Shown: positions 17,894-26,717, counted from the stretch's first letter. The stretch: DNA of 64,000 bases from Claveliimonas bilis (GCF_030296775.1 NZ_AP027742.1:372001-436000), one strand, 5' to 3'. Translations and numbers: made by a program. Notes: generated by a model from the letters alone, not told the origin.

Positions 17894-19072
17894 ATGGAGA
17901 AGAGTATGGAGAAGAGATACAAAAAAGCGGTCAGTTTGGAGGCCTTCATTTTCCTGGTGATCTTTCTGCTGATATTTGGCGGCATTGCCATGAAAATGGG
18001 CGGGGCAAACATGATGCAGACATTGATGGCTACCGCATACGAGCTTTTGATAGACACAGTATTTAATATCATGGCGATTGCGGTTATTGCAGGAGCTTTG
18101 TCTGGAGTATTGTCTGAATTTGGAGTTATTGCCCTTTTGAATAAAGCGATCACTCCGCTGATGAAGCCTTTGTACAACCTGCCGGGAGCGGCTTCTGTTG
18201 GAGTCATGACAACATATCTGTCCGATAATCCGGCGATTCTGGGTCTTGCAGAAGACAGAAACTTCCGGCGTTATTTTAAAAAGTTCCAGCTGCCGGCGTT
18301 GACGAATCTTGGGACAGCCTTTGGTATGGGGCTGATCGTCACAACATTTATGCTTGGAATCAATGCGCCGGGAGAAAATCTCGGACTGGCTGTTTTGATC
18401 GGAAATCTTGGGGCGATTATAGGAAGTATCGTCAGCGTAAGGATCATGATGATCTTTACCAAGAAAGAATTTGGAGTTACAGAATATTGTATTCCGGCTA
18501 AAGAAGGAGAATCTCTTGACGATTTCCTGAACCAGCGCGAAGTGCGGGGCGGAAGTGTAGGAGGACGACTTCTGGAGTCTCTGCTGGACGGAGGTAAAAA
18601 TGGCGTTAATGTGGGTATGGCTATCATTCCGGGAGTGCTTGTAATCTGTACCATCGTAATGATGCTGACAAACGGTCCTTCTGCAGACGGAACATACACC
18701 GGAGCCGCATATGAAGGAGTAGCGCTGCTTCCATGGATCGGTGAGAAGATTGACTTCATTTTGAAACCTTTGTTTGGTTTTACTTCTGCTTCTGCAGTGG
18801 CAGTTCCGATCACGGCTCTTGGAGCTGCCGGAGCGGCAATTGGCCTTGTGCCGGAGATGGTAAGCACAGGCATTGCCCACGCAAACGATATTGCTGTATT
18901 TACGGCAATGTGTATGTGCTGGAGCGGATATTTAAGCACACATGTCGGCATGATGTCTGCCCTGAACTGTCCGCATATGACAGGAAAAGCTATCATCAGC
19001 CATACGATCGGCGGTCTGTGCGCCGGAGTTGCAGCAAACTTTATTTTTCAGCTTGTCGGCATGATCATGTAA
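17894..19072 (+). CDS. CD0519/CD1768-type membrane protein with nucleoside-recognition (Gate) features
   Basis: A 392-residue integral membrane protein. Paired regions such as GVLSEFGVIALLNKAITPLMKPLYNLPGAASVGVMTTYLSDNPAI and LKPLFGFTSASAVAVPITALGAAGAA resemble the Gate/nucleoside recognition domain, and the whole matches what is annotated as CD0519/CD1768 family membrane protein in clostridia. The role is unknown; a transporter is a guess. The first ATG is at 17894; a second at 17906 has a slightly better purine-rich stretch upstream. Terminator follows at 19105. Confidence 0.75.
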   Translation: MEKSMEKRYKKAVSLEAFIFLVIFLLIFGGIAMKMGGANMMQTLMATAYELLIDTVFNIMAIAVIAGALSGVLSEFGVIALLNKAITPLMKPLYNLPGAASVGVMTTYLSDNPAILGLAEDRNFRRYFKKFQLPALTNLGTAFGMGLIVTTFMLGINAPGENLGLAVLIGNLGAIIGSIVSVRIMMIFTKKEFGVTEYCIPAKEGESLDDFLNQREVRGGSVGGRLLESLLDGGKNGVNVGMAIIPGVLVICTIVMMLTNGPSADGTYTGAAYEGVALLPWIGEKIDFILKPLFGFTSASAVAVPITALGAAGAAIGLVPEMVSTGIAHANDIAVFTAMCMCWSGYLSTHVGMMSALNCPHMTGKAIISHTIGGLCAGVAANFIFQLVGMIM

Positions 19073-19104
19073 CTGTGTGACGAATGCAAAAATTTTACAG
19101 AGTA

Positions 19105-19156
19105 AAACAGCGGGCTGCTGTGCCAGTGATGGCGCGGCAGCCCGCTGTTTCTTATT
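19105..19156 (+). terminator. terminator after the CD0519/CD1768-like gene
   Basis: AAACAGCGGGCTGC / GCAGCCCGCTGTTT, 14-bp perfect stem with an 18-base loop, followed by TCTTATT. Confidence 0.8.
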
Positions 19157-19228
19157 CAACAGAACTCTTTGTTTTTCAACAGGAAACTTTGTCCCAAATT
19201 TCTTACGGCAGATTTTACAGAAACCATG

Positions 19229-19289
19229 TTGACAATTTTGTGAAAAGTTCATATACTACTATATTGTTAGCTACCAAATTGTTAGCTAC
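19229..19289 (+). promoter_or_regulatory. promoter and paired operator of the marR-ABC exporter operon
   Basis: TTGACA (19229-19234), 17-base spacer, TATACT (19252-19257). Overlapping the expected start point are two copies of ATTGTTAGCTAC (19263-19274 and 19278-19289), spaced 15 bases apart. Placement directly ahead of a MarR gene suggests autoregulation by that protein. Confidence 0.72.
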
Positions 19290-19322
19290 AGAACAATTAT
19301 GAAGGAAAGGAACGGAAGGAAA

Positions 19323-19811
19323 ATGGGAGAAGATGCGGGAAAGTGGATCAGCCGTGTTTCCCATCAGCTGAAAAGACAGATGTCCTATGAAGAGGACGCG
19401 GAGGAAGAAAGAGAACTGACTAATATGCAGAAACATATTCTGCATTTTATTCTGTTAGAAGGTCTGAACAGGGATCTTTTTCAGAGGGATCTGGAAAAGG
19501 AATTTAAAGTAAGAAGATCCACGGCAACAGGAGCGCTGCAGCTTCTGGAAAAGAAGGGATATCTATACCGTGAACCAGTGAAGGAAGACGCCAGGCTGAA
19601 ACGAATTGTGCCGACAGAAAAGGCCCTTCAGCTGCGATCAAAGCTTCTTAAGAATATCAGAAGGAGGGAAGCACAGATCAGAGAGGGGATTCCGGCCGAT
19701 GATATGGAAGTTTTTATCCGGGTTCTGAAGCAGATATCCGAAAACCTTTCTTCGGGGGAAAGGGCGAAAGAAAACGATATGATATATAGAAAGGAAGAGT
19801 CAGATGAATAG
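19323..19811 (+). CDS. MarR family transcriptional regulator
   Basis: About 162 residues with the winged-helix MarR layout: LTNMQKHILHFI helix, then RDLEKEFKVRRSTATGALQLLEKKGYLYREPVKEDARLKRIVPTEKA, which is the recognition helix plus the DxR wing. It probably represses itself and the ABC exporter it overlaps by eight bases, responding to a small toxic ligand. I prefer the ATG at 19323 (GGAAGGA seven bases upstream) over the ATG at 19299, which would add eight residues and lacks a good ribosome binding site. Confidence 0.85.
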   Translation: MGEDAGKWISRVSHQLKRQMSYEEDAEEERELTNMQKHILHFILLEGLNRDLFQRDLEKEFKVRRSTATGALQLLEKKGYLYREPVKEDARLKRIVPTEKALQLRSKLLKNIRRREAQIREGIPADDMEVFIRVLKQISENLSSGERAKENDMIYRKEESDE

Positions 19812-21537
19812 GAAATTACTGAAATCTGTGCGGGAATATAAGAAACAGTCATTTATCACTCCGGTTCTGGTGGCGCTGGAAGTTCTGATGGAAGTTCTGA
19901 TTCCGCTTTTAATGGCTAACATCATCGACATTGGAATTATGGAAGGAAACATGCCATACATTATCAAAATGGGGATTCTTCTTGTTGTGATGGCAATGCT
20001 GGCTTTGCTGTTCGGAGCGTTGGCAGGGAAAATGGGGGCAATTGCATCCGCGGGATATGCAAAAAACTTGCGTCACGATATTTTTTATAAAATCCAGGAG
20101 TTTTCCTTCGGAAATATTGATCATTTTTCAACCTCAAGTCTCGTGACCAGACTGACGACAGATATTACAAATGTGCAGATGGCATATATGTTTACAATCC
20201 GTCTTTTGGCCAGAGCACCGATCATGGTTGTTTTGTCGTGGATCATGACTGCGACCATTAATCTGAAGATTGCATTTTGTCTACTTGTTACAATACCGGT
20301 TCTTGGAGGAGTTTTGATTTCTATCGCAAAAAAAGCGCATCCTCATTTTATTCAGGTGTTTGATGAGTATGATGTGCTGAATAATACCGTGCAGGAAAAT
20401 GTAAACGCTGCAAGGGTCGTGAAAGCTTATGTAAGAGAAGAACACGAAAATGAGAAGTTCCATAAAATTTCCCTCAAGGTATTTGACCTGTTTACAAAGG
20501 CGGAGAAGATTGTCGCATGGAACTCTCCGGTTATGCAGTTTGTTATGTATACGGTTGTTCTGCTGCTTGTTTTAATTGGAGGAGAAAATATTGTAACCGG
20601 AAATATGCAGACAGGAGAGCTGACGAGTATCATGGTATATGCCATGCAGATCCTGATGTCGCTTATGATGGTATCCTTTGTATTTGTTATGATCATGATT
20701 GCGGAGGCATCTTCGGATCGTATCAAAGAGGTATTGGAAGAAGTTCCGGAAATGCGGGATAAAGAAGATGCTCTGACAACTGTGGAAAATGGAGATATCG
20801 ACTTCGAACATGTGAATTTCAGTTATGCCGGTGAAGATGGAAATTTATCTTTGAAGGATGTTAACCTGCATATTAAGAGCGGGCAGATCGTCGGCATCAT
20901 CGGCGGTACCGGAAGCGCGAAGTCTACTCTGGTGCAGCTGATTCCCAGACTTTATGATGTGACGAGTGGTTGTGTGAAAGTGGGCGGACAGGATGTGCGA
21001 CGATATAATCTGGAGAAACTCCGTGATCAGGTATCCATGGTGCTCCAGAAAAATGTGCTTTTTACAGGAAGTATTTATGAAAATATCAGGTGGGGCGATG
21101 AAAATGCCAGTGATGAAGAAGTACAGAGAGTTTGCAGGCTGGCACAGGCAGATGGCTTTATCAATGAATTTCCGGCTAAATACAATACAATGATCGTGGA
21201 GGGCGGAAATAACGTTTCCGGAGGACAGAAGCAGAGACTTTGTATTGCAAGAGCTCTTTTGAAAAAACCGAAGATCCTAATCCTGGATGACTCTACCAGT
21301 GCGGTTGATACAAGGACAGACGCATTGATCCGCCAGGCATTCCGGGAGGAAATTCCGGATACTACCAAAATTATTATTGCACAGAGAATCTCTTCTGTGG
21401 AAGATGCGGATGTGATCATTGTTATGGATAATGGAGAGATCAATGGTATCGGAACATCAGAAGAATTGCTGAAGAACAATGCGATTTACAGAGAAGTATA
21501 CGAATCACAGGTGAAAGGAGGAGAGGAAAATGAGTAA
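19804..21537 (+). CDS. heterodimeric ABC exporter subunit with degenerate ATP site
   Basis: A 577-residue half-transporter: six-helix type I exporter domain (residues about 15-310) and an ATPase. Walker A reads GGTGSAKST, with Ala in place of the usual Gly before Lys. Walker B is ILILDDST with Asp in place of the catalytic Glu, while the signature VSGGQKQR is intact. This is the pattern of the non-catalytic partner in LmrCD/BmrCD/TM287-288 exporters: it donates a good signature to the partner but forms a degenerate site itself. Overlaps marR upstream and the partner downstream by eight bases each. Confidence 0.88.
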   Translation: MNRKLLKSVREYKKQSFITPVLVALEVLMEVLIPLLMANIIDIGIMEGNMPYIIKMGILLVVMAMLALLFGALAGKMGAIASAGYAKNLRHDIFYKIQEFSFGNIDHFSTSSLVTRLTTDITNVQMAYMFTIRLLARAPIMVVLSWIMTATINLKIAFCLLVTIPVLGGVLISIAKKAHPHFIQVFDEYDVLNNTVQENVNAARVVKAYVREEHENEKFHKISLKVFDLFTKAEKIVAWNSPVMQFVMYTVVLLLVLIGGENIVTGNMQTGELTSIMVYAMQILMSLMMVSFVFVMIMIAEASSDRIKEVLEEVPEMRDKEDALTTVENGDIDFEHVNFSYAGEDGNLSLKDVNLHIKSGQIVGIIGGTGSAKSTLVQLIPRLYDVTSGCVKVGGQDVRRYNLEKLRDQVSMVLQKNVLFTGSIYENIRWGDENASDEEVQRVCRLAQADGFINEFPAKYNTMIVEGGNNVSGGQKQRLCIARALLKKPKILILDDSTSAVDTRTDALIRQAFREEIPDTTKIIIAQRISSVEDADVIIVMDNGEINGIGTSEELLKNNAIYREVYESQVKGGEENE

Positions 21538-23422
21538 TAGAGGCGGAAAACCGACGGTGACCAAAAATACATTAAAAACAGCAAAAAGACTTCTCGGCTA
21601 TGTGACGAGTACGTATAAAGTACAGTTTGTACTGGTGCTGATCTGTATTTTGATCAGCTCTATTGCCAGCATTTCCGTATCCCTGTCACTGAAATTTTTG
21701 CTGGATGATTACATTATCCCGTTGATAGGAAATCAAAATCCTGATTTTACGGAGCTGTATACAGCTCTTGGCGTACTGGCGACGATTTTTGCCTTTGGCG
21801 TACTGGCTTCCTTCCTGTATACAAGGCTGATGGTTGTCATAGGGCAGGGCGTGCTGAAACGAGTGAGAGACGAGATGTTTGAGCATATGCAGACATTGCC
21901 GATCCGATATTTTGATCAGAATACAAACGGATCTATCATGAGTCTTTATACAAATGATACGGATACTCTGCGCCAGATGATCAATCAGTCGATTCCACAG
22001 GTTCTGATGTCGGCGCTTATGATCGTTGTTACATTTATTGCTATGCTGGTATTGAGTCCGATTCTGACAATTCTGGCGGTTATTATTATTGTACTGATGA
22101 TTGCCGTTTCCAATAAGATCGGAGGAAACAGCGGAAAGTATTTTATCCGGCAGCAGCTGGATCTTGCCAACATTACCGGATTTGTGGAAGAACGCATGAA
22201 TGGACAGCGTGTAGTAAAAGTGTTTAATCATGAGAAAAAATCAGAAGAAGAATTTGATGTTTTAAATGAGAAGTTGTTTGAGAGCGCATCCAATGCACAT
22301 ACCTTTGCCAGTATCATGGGGCCGATCATCGGAAATATCGGAAATCTTCAGTTTGTGCTGACAGCGGTGCTGGGAGGTTTCCTTTCCATTATGGGAATCG
22401 GAAATATTACACTGGGCGTGATGGCTTCCTATCTGCAGTTCACAAAGAGTTTTACACAGCCTTTCATGCAGGTGGCACAGCAGTTCAACTCTATTATCAT
22501 GGCGCTGGCAGGAGCAGAGCGTATCTTTAATATGATGGATGAGGAGCCGGAGGTTGATGAAGGATATGTAACTTTAGTCAATGCAAGAAAGAACGAAGAC
22601 GGCACCATTGAAGAGTGCGAAGAGCGTACCGGAATGTGGGCGTGGAAACATCCCCATCAGGCAGATGGAACCGTTACTTATACGGAATTGAAGGGTGATG
22701 TACGGTTCTTTGATATGTCCTTTGGATATGAGCCGGATCATATGGTTCTTCATGATCTGACCCTTTATGCGAAACCGGGACAGAAGCTTGCGTTCGTAGG
22801 TTCAACCGGCGCAGGAAAAACAACGATCACTAACCTGATCAACCGTTTTTACGATGTACAGGATGGAAAGATCCGGTACGACGGCATTAATATTAATAAG
22901 ATCAAAAAAGCCGACCTGCGTCATTCCCTTGGAATCGTACTCCAGGATACCCATCTGTTTACCGGAACAATTATGGAGAATATCCGTTACGGAAAGCTGG
23001 ATGCTACAGACGAAGAAGTATACAACGCTGCAAAACTGGCCCATGCAGATCAGTTTATCAAAATGCTTCCTCAAGGATATGATACCATGCTTACCAGCGA
23101 TGGCGAAGAACTGTCACAGGGACAAAGACAGCTTCTGGCAATTGCCCGGGCGGCAATTGCAGATCCTCCGGTATTGATCCTGGATGAAGCGACCTCCAGT
23201 ATCGATACACGTACCGAGAGCATTGTGCAGAAAGGTATGGATAACCTGATGAAGGGAAGAACTGTATTCGTTATCGCCCACAGACTGTCCACCATCCGCA
23301 ACAGCAACGCGATCATGGTACTGGAACATGGCCGTATCATCGAAAGAGGGGACCATGAGGAACTGATCGCACAGAAAGGGACCTATTACCAGTTGTACAC
23401 CGGTAAGCTGGAGTTGTCGTAA
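21530..23422 (+). CDS. heterodimeric ABC exporter subunit with canonical ATP site
   Basis: A 630-residue half-transporter with six transmembrane helices and an ATPase with Walker A GSTGAGKTT, Walker B VLILDEATSSID (catalytic Glu present), signature LSQGQRQL (second residue-level deviation from LSGGQ) and switch His in IAHRLST. A roughly 45-residue insertion between the membrane domain and the ATPase (NARKNEDGTIEECEERTG region) is common in the LmrD-side partner. With the preceding gene it likely exports drugs or lipophilic compounds. Confidence 0.88.
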   Translation: MSNRGGKPTVTKNTLKTAKRLLGYVTSTYKVQFVLVLICILISSIASISVSLSLKFLLDDYIIPLIGNQNPDFTELYTALGVLATIFAFGVLASFLYTRLMVVIGQGVLKRVRDEMFEHMQTLPIRYFDQNTNGSIMSLYTNDTDTLRQMINQSIPQVLMSALMIVVTFIAMLVLSPILTILAVIIIVLMIAVSNKIGGNSGKYFIRQQLDLANITGFVEERMNGQRVVKVFNHEKKSEEEFDVLNEKLFESASNAHTFASIMGPIIGNIGNLQFVLTAVLGGFLSIMGIGNITLGVMASYLQFTKSFTQPFMQVAQQFNSIIMALAGAERIFNMMDEEPEVDEGYVTLVNARKNEDGTIEECEERTGMWAWKHPHQADGTVTYTELKGDVRFFDMSFGYEPDHMVLHDLTLYAKPGQKLAFVGSTGAGKTTITNLINRFYDVQDGKIRYDGININKIKKADLRHSLGIVLQDTHLFTGTIMENIRYGKLDATDEEVYNAAKLAHADQFIKMLPQGYDTMLTSDGEELSQGQRQLLAIARAAIADPPVLILDEATSSIDTRTESIVQKGMDNLMKGRTVFVIAHRLSTIRNSNAIMVLEHGRIIERGDHEELIAQKGTYYQLYTGKLELS

Positions 23423-23430
23423 ACAGTTTA

Positions 23431-23514
23431 GCCCGGGGTGTTTTGCAGTTTTACACAGGGTATATGTCAATTTGGGACGTAACACTTTTTAAGTTTGTTA
23501 CGTCCCAAATTGCA
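23431..23514 (+). repeat. dispersed hairpin repeat, copy 1
   Basis: Begins GCCCGGGGTG and ends in a perfect 16-bp stem, CAATTTGGGACGTAAC (23468-23483) with its complement at 23497-23512, around a 13-base loop. It aligns without gaps to 26718-26799. It lies between the ABC exporter and the SGNH hydrolase gene and may also terminate the exporter transcript, though no long U-tract follows. Confidence 0.75.
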
Positions 23515-23527
23515 GAAAGGACTCCAT

Positions 23528-24151
23528 ATGAACAATATTATTTTCCTGGGAGACAGTATCACGGATGCGTTCCACAATATGGATGGAGCAAATTCGTTGG
23601 GGAGAGGCTATGTCAGGCGGATTGCGGACAGGCTGTATGATGATGGATACAAAGGGGAAATCCGTAATGCAGGACACGACGGCTTCACAACAGCCAGAGT
23701 GCTGCGGATGCTGGAGTATGACTGCCTCCGGCATCAGCCGGATCTGGTTTCCGTATTGGTTGGATGCAATGATGCAGGCATATGCATGAATACAGGAAAA
23801 ACTCTGAAAGAGCAGGGATTTCAGCAAAATTATGAAGAATTGCTTCGGAGGCTGACATACGAAACAAAAGCTTCTGTAGTCTGTATGGGACCTTTTATCT
23901 TTCCGTTTCCGGAAGAGTATGCCAATTGGATTCCTACAATCAGGGAAGCAGAAAACATTGAGCGAAGAGCCGCGGAGAAATATGGGGCTGTCTTCCTGCC
24001 TCTTCATGACAGACTAAATGAGGTGGCCAGGGAAATAGGATATTATGCCGTTACGACAGATGGCATCCATCTGACAGAACGTGGTGCACATATTGTAGCT
24101 GACGAATGGATACACTGCATCGACTTCTTGCCCTGTCAGCCGCATGGCTAA
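23528..24151 (+). CDS. SGNH/GDSL-type esterase or lipase
   Basis: About 207 residues. Block I with the nucleophile is FLGDSITDAF (residues 5-14), block III is VGCNDAG (GxND) and block V TTDGIHLTERGAHIVA contains the Asp-x-x-His pair, so all catalytic elements are present. There is no signal peptide, so it acts in the cytoplasm on an ester or acetylated substrate. The ATG at 23528 has AGAAAGGA upstream. The last residues (IDFLPCQPHG) and the stop codon lie inside a 36-base direct repeat whose other copy is at 24284, so the native C-terminus may have been altered. Confidence 0.85.
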   Translation: MNNIIFLGDSITDAFHNMDGANSLGRGYVRRIADRLYDDGYKGEIRNAGHDGFTTARVLRMLEYDCLRHQPDLVSVLVGCNDAGICMNTGKTLKEQGFQQNYEELLRRLTYETKASVVCMGPFIFPFPEEYANWIPTIREAENIERRAAEKYGAVFLPLHDRLNEVAREIGYYAVTTDGIHLTERGAHIVADEWIHCIDFLPCQPHG

Positions 24152-24319
24152 GAGAATGAACTTTCTGCCATGCAGCTCGGATTCACAGCTTGCGCTGTTT
24201 TTTCGCCGCATACGCGGCTAAATCCTCGCTTATGGCTAAACGCCATATGTCTGCCAGGGCATAAAATTCGCTGCAAGTAAACTTGCATCGACTTCTTGCC
24301 CTGTCAGCCGCATGGCTAA
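24116..24319 (+). repeat. 36-base direct repeats flanking a cluster of short hairpins
   Basis: The same 36 bases (starting TGCATCGACTTCTTGCC, ending CGCATGGCTAA) occur at 24116-24151 and 24284-24319, 168 bases apart. Between them lie small palindromes: CAGCTTGCGCTG followed by TTTTTT, GCCGCATACGCGGC, ATGGCTAAACGCCAT and GCAAGTAAACTTGC. No protein is encoded. Origin and role are unknown; a palindromic repetitive unit or a partial duplication are both possible. Confidence 0.7.
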
Positions 24320-24346
24320 ATAGTTGCGTTAAAATGAGGATAAGGC

Positions 24347-24376
24347 TTGACTTCCGGCGCTGCACTATGGTATAGT
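24347..24376 (+). promoter_or_regulatory. promoter of the rpmG-secE-nusG-rplK-rplA operon
   Basis: TTGACT (24347-24352), 18-base spacer, TATAGT (24371-24376). The leader before rpmG has an oligo-T run and a GGCAGC/GCTGCC hairpin (24421-24440). Confidence 0.75.
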
Positions 24377-24481
24377 AGTCTGGCGATGGAAGTAGGTCTT
24401 TTTTTTATGCCTAAAATTCGGGCAGCTGTCGCGGGCTGCCGGTAACACGTCAACATTATGAAATGAAGCGAGGTGGAAGTT

Positions 24482-24631
24482 GTGCGTACAAGAATTACAT
24501 TAGAATGTACAGAATGCAAGCAGCGGAACTACAACATGACAAAGGATAAGAAAACACATCCGGAGCGCATGGAAACAAAGAAGTACTGCAGATTCTGCAA
24601 ATCACACACAGTGCACAAAGAAACAAAATAG
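24482..24631 (+). CDS. rpmG: 50S ribosomal protein L33
   Basis: A 49-residue protein starting with [21 protein letters not shown] with the first CxxC pair, and [17 protein letters not shown] with the second, the zinc-binding four-Cys form of L33. It is a small basic protein of the large subunit near the E site. Position directly ahead of secE-nusG is the standard Firmicutes arrangement. AGGTGG lies upstream of the GTG. Confidence 0.95.
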   Translation: MRTRITLECTECKQRNYNMTKDKKTHPERMETKKYCRFCKSHTVHKETK

Positions 24632-24655
24632 TCGCTGGCAGAAGGAGTGGTCGTC

Positions 24656-24850
24656 ATGAGTGGAGAGAAAACTCAGAAAAAAGGCTGGTTTAAGGGTCTT
24701 AAAGCAGAATTTAAGAAAATTATCTGGCCGGATAAGTTAACACTTGCAAAGCAGACAGTAGCGGTTGTTTCGGTCACTGTTGTTCTGGGAGTCATCATAG
24801 CAGTTGTTGACTTTCTTGCCCAGAATGGCGTAGATATGCTGGTTGGATAA
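24656..24850 (+). CDS. secE: preprotein translocase subunit SecE
   Basis: A 64-residue, single-span form of SecE: a basic amphipathic N-terminus (GLKAEFKKIIWPDKLTLAKQT, with the conserved W-P) followed by one transmembrane helix (VAVVSVTVVLGVIIAVVDFLAQ). It clamps SecY in the translocon. ATG 24656 is chosen because AAGGAG lies ten bases upstream; the GTG at 24647 is too close to it. Confidence 0.95.
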   Translation: MSGEKTQKKGWFKGLKAEFKKIIWPDKLTLAKQTVAVVSVTVVLGVIIAVVDFLAQNGVDMLVG

Positions 24851-24880
24851 TCGTAGACTGTAAGCGAGAAAGGTGATTTT

Positions 24881-25396
24881 ATGTCAGAGGCAAAATGGTA
24901 TGTTGTTCATACTTATTCCGGGTATGAAAACAAAGTAAAGGCCAACATTGATAAAACGATCGAAAACAGACACCTGGAAGATCAGATCCTTGAAGTGCGC
25001 GTACCGATGGAAGATGTCGTGGAGATGAAAAACGGGGTGCAGAAAGCTACCCAGAAAAAGATGTTTCCAGGGTATGTCCTGATTCATATGGTTATGAATG
25101 ATGACACATGGTATGTAGTGCGGAATACAAGAGGAGTAACCGGATTTGTCGGTCCCGGATCCAAGCCGGTTCCATTGACGGATGCAGAAATGGCCCCTCT
25201 TGGAATCAAGAGAGAAAACATTGTTGTGGATTATGAAATCGGTGACAATGTTCAGGTGATCGCGGGAGCCTGGGCGGATACAGTGGGTGTGGTTCAGGCC
25301 ATTAATATGGCAAAAGGAAGCCTCACCATCAATGTTGAGCTGTTTGGCCGCGAAACGCCAGTAGAGATAAGTTTCGCTGAAGTGAAAAAAATGTAG
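24881..25396 (+). CDS. nusG: transcription termination/antitermination protein NusG
   Basis: A 171-residue NusG with N-terminal NGN domain (WYVVHTYSGYENKVKANI at the start, MFPGYVLIHMVMNDDTWYVVRNTRGVTGFVG) and C-terminal KOW domain (GDNVQVIAGAWADTVGVVQAINM). Binds RNA polymerase and links it to Rho, ribosome or pause sites. Follows secE by 30 bases and precedes rplK, as usual. Confidence 0.97.
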   Translation: MSEAKWYVVHTYSGYENKVKANIDKTIENRHLEDQILEVRVPMEDVVEMKNGVQKATQKKMFPGYVLIHMVMNDDTWYVVRNTRGVTGFVGPGSKPVPLTDAEMAPLGIKRENIVVDYEIGDNVQVIAGAWADTVGVVQAINMAKGSLTINVELFGRETPVEISFAEVKKM

Positions 25397-25402
25397 TCAA
25401 TA

Positions 25403-25436
25403 GTGGGAGGGGATTTCAAATTCCCGCCAATACCAC
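25403..25436 (+). promoter_or_regulatory. ribosomal protein L1 binding site in the rplK leader
   Basis: GTGGGAG, an inner GGGGA...TCCC hairpin, then GCCAATACCAC. The GUGGGAG...AUACCAC frame mimics the L1 stalk of 23S rRNA, the known target of L1. It lies directly before the rplK ribosome binding site, so bound L1 would block translation. Confidence 0.72.
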
Positions 25437-25451
25437 AAGGAGGTAATGAAA

Positions 25452-25877
25452 ATGGCAAAAAAAGTAGAAGGTTATATTAAATTACAGATTCCTGCTGGAA
25501 AGGCAACACCGGCTCCTCCGGTTGGACCTGCACTTGGACAGCATGGTGTAAACATCGTTGAATTTACAAAGCAGTTTAATGCTAGAACAGCTGATCAGGG
25601 AGATCTGATCATTCCTGTAGTTATCACAGTTTACAACGACAGAAGCTTCAGCTTCGTGACAAAGACACCTCCGGCAGCAGTTTTGATTAAGAAAGCATGC
25701 AAGATCAAATCTGGTTCAGGCGTGCCGAACAAGAAAAAGGTTGCTACAATTACAAAAGCACAGCTGCAGGAAATTGCAGAGACAAAGATGCCAGACCTTA
25801 ACGCTGCAAGCGTTGAAGCAGCAATGAGCATGATTGCCGGTACCTGCAGAAGTATGGGTGTAACAGTAGAAGAATAA
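25452..25877 (+). CDS. rplK: 50S ribosomal protein L11
   Basis: A 141-residue L11: N-terminal [34 protein letters not shown] and C-terminal RNA-binding domain with [18 protein letters not shown]. Sits at the GTPase-associated centre. ATG 25452 is chosen over ATG 25446, which is only two bases from AAGGAGGT. Confidence 0.97.
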   Translation: MAKKVEGYIKLQIPAGKATPAPPVGPALGQHGVNIVEFTKQFNARTADQGDLIIPVVITVYNDRSFSFVTKTPPAAVLIKKACKIKSGSGVPNKKKVATITKAQLQEIAETKMPDLNAASVEAAMSMIAGTCRSMGVTVEE

Positions 25878-25909
25878 GCACTTTCTTTATAAAGTTAATT
25901 GTAATAAGA

Positions 25910-25936
25910 GTGGGAGGGTTATCCCGACATTACCAC
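25910..25936 (+). promoter_or_regulatory. second L1 binding site in the rplA leader
   Basis: GTGGGAG, a short GGTTATCC inner hairpin, then CGACATTACCAC, directly ahead of the rplA AAGGAGG. It has the same frame as the site before rplK with a different inner stem, so each gene carries its own feedback site. Confidence 0.68.
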
Positions 25937-25952
25937 AAGGAGGTATTTTTTA

Positions 25953-26645
25953 ATGAAAAGAGGAAAAAAATATACAGAAGCTGCAAAAGTAATCGAAAGA
26001 GGAACACTTTACGATAAGGATGAGGCAGTTTCTTTAGTGAAAAAGACAGCAGTAGCTAAATTTGACGAAACAATCGAAGCTCATATCAGAACAGGATGTG
26101 ACGGACGTCATGCTGATCAGCAGATCCGTGGTGCAGTTGTACTTCCTCACGGAACTGGAAAGAAAGTCCGCATTCTTGTGTTTGCAAAAGATGCAAAAGC
26201 TGAAGAAGCAAAAGCAGCAGGAGCAGATTTTGTAGGCGGAGATGAGCTGATTCCAAAGATCCAGAATGAGAACTGGTTTGAATTTGACGTAGTAGTTGCT
26301 ACACCGGATATGATGGGTATCGTTGGACGTCTCGGACGTGTACTTGGACCAAAAGGTCTTATGCCGAACCCGAAAGCCGGAACAGTTACTATGGATGTTA
26401 CAAAGGCAATCCAGGATATCAAAGCTGGTAAGATTGAATACAGACTTGATAAGACAAATATTATCCATGTGCCGATCGGTAAAGCATCCTTTACTGAGGA
26501 GCAGCTTGCAGACAACTTCCAGACGCTTATTGATGCAGTAAACAAAGCCAGACCGGCAGCTGTAAAAGGTCAGTTCCTTAAGAGCGTGACACTTACATCT
26601 ACAATGGGACCTGGTGTGAAAGTTAATCCGGCTAAACTGGTTTAA
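25953..26645 (+). CDS. rplA: 50S ribosomal protein L1
   Basis: A 230-residue L1: N-terminal [17 protein letters not shown] and the signature region [22 protein letters not shown]. Binds the L1 stalk and represses its own mRNA. A strong terminator follows immediately, so rplJ-rplL are not part of this transcript in the window. Confidence 0.97.
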   Translation: MKRGKKYTEAAKVIERGTLYDKDEAVSLVKKTAVAKFDETIEAHIRTGCDGRHADQQIRGAVVLPHGTGKKVRILVFAKDAKAEEAKAAGADFVGGDELIPKIQNENWFEFDVVVATPDMMGIVGRLGRVLGPKGLMPNPKAGTVTMDVTKAIQDIKAGKIEYRLDKTNIIHVPIGKASFTEEQLADNFQTLIDAVNKARPAAVKGQFLKSVTLTSTMGPGVKVNPAKLV

Positions 26646-26662
26646 TTTGAAATGCATATATG

Positions 26663-26700
26663 AAAAAACGCCCTTCGGCTTTTGCCGAAGGGCGTTTTTT
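26663..26700 (+). terminator. terminator of the ribosomal protein operon
   Basis: AAAAAACGCCCTTCGGC / GCCGAAGGGCGTTTTTT, 17-bp perfect stem with a TTTT loop. Confidence 0.95.
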
Positions 26701-26717
26701 GTGAAAGTTTCAAAAAT

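Noticed and set aside
19150..19230. Third copy of the dispersed hairpin repeat (TTTGTCCCAAATT at about 19187)
   Set aside because: Only a dozen bases resemble one arm; the GCCCGGGGTG start and the pairing arm are absent.
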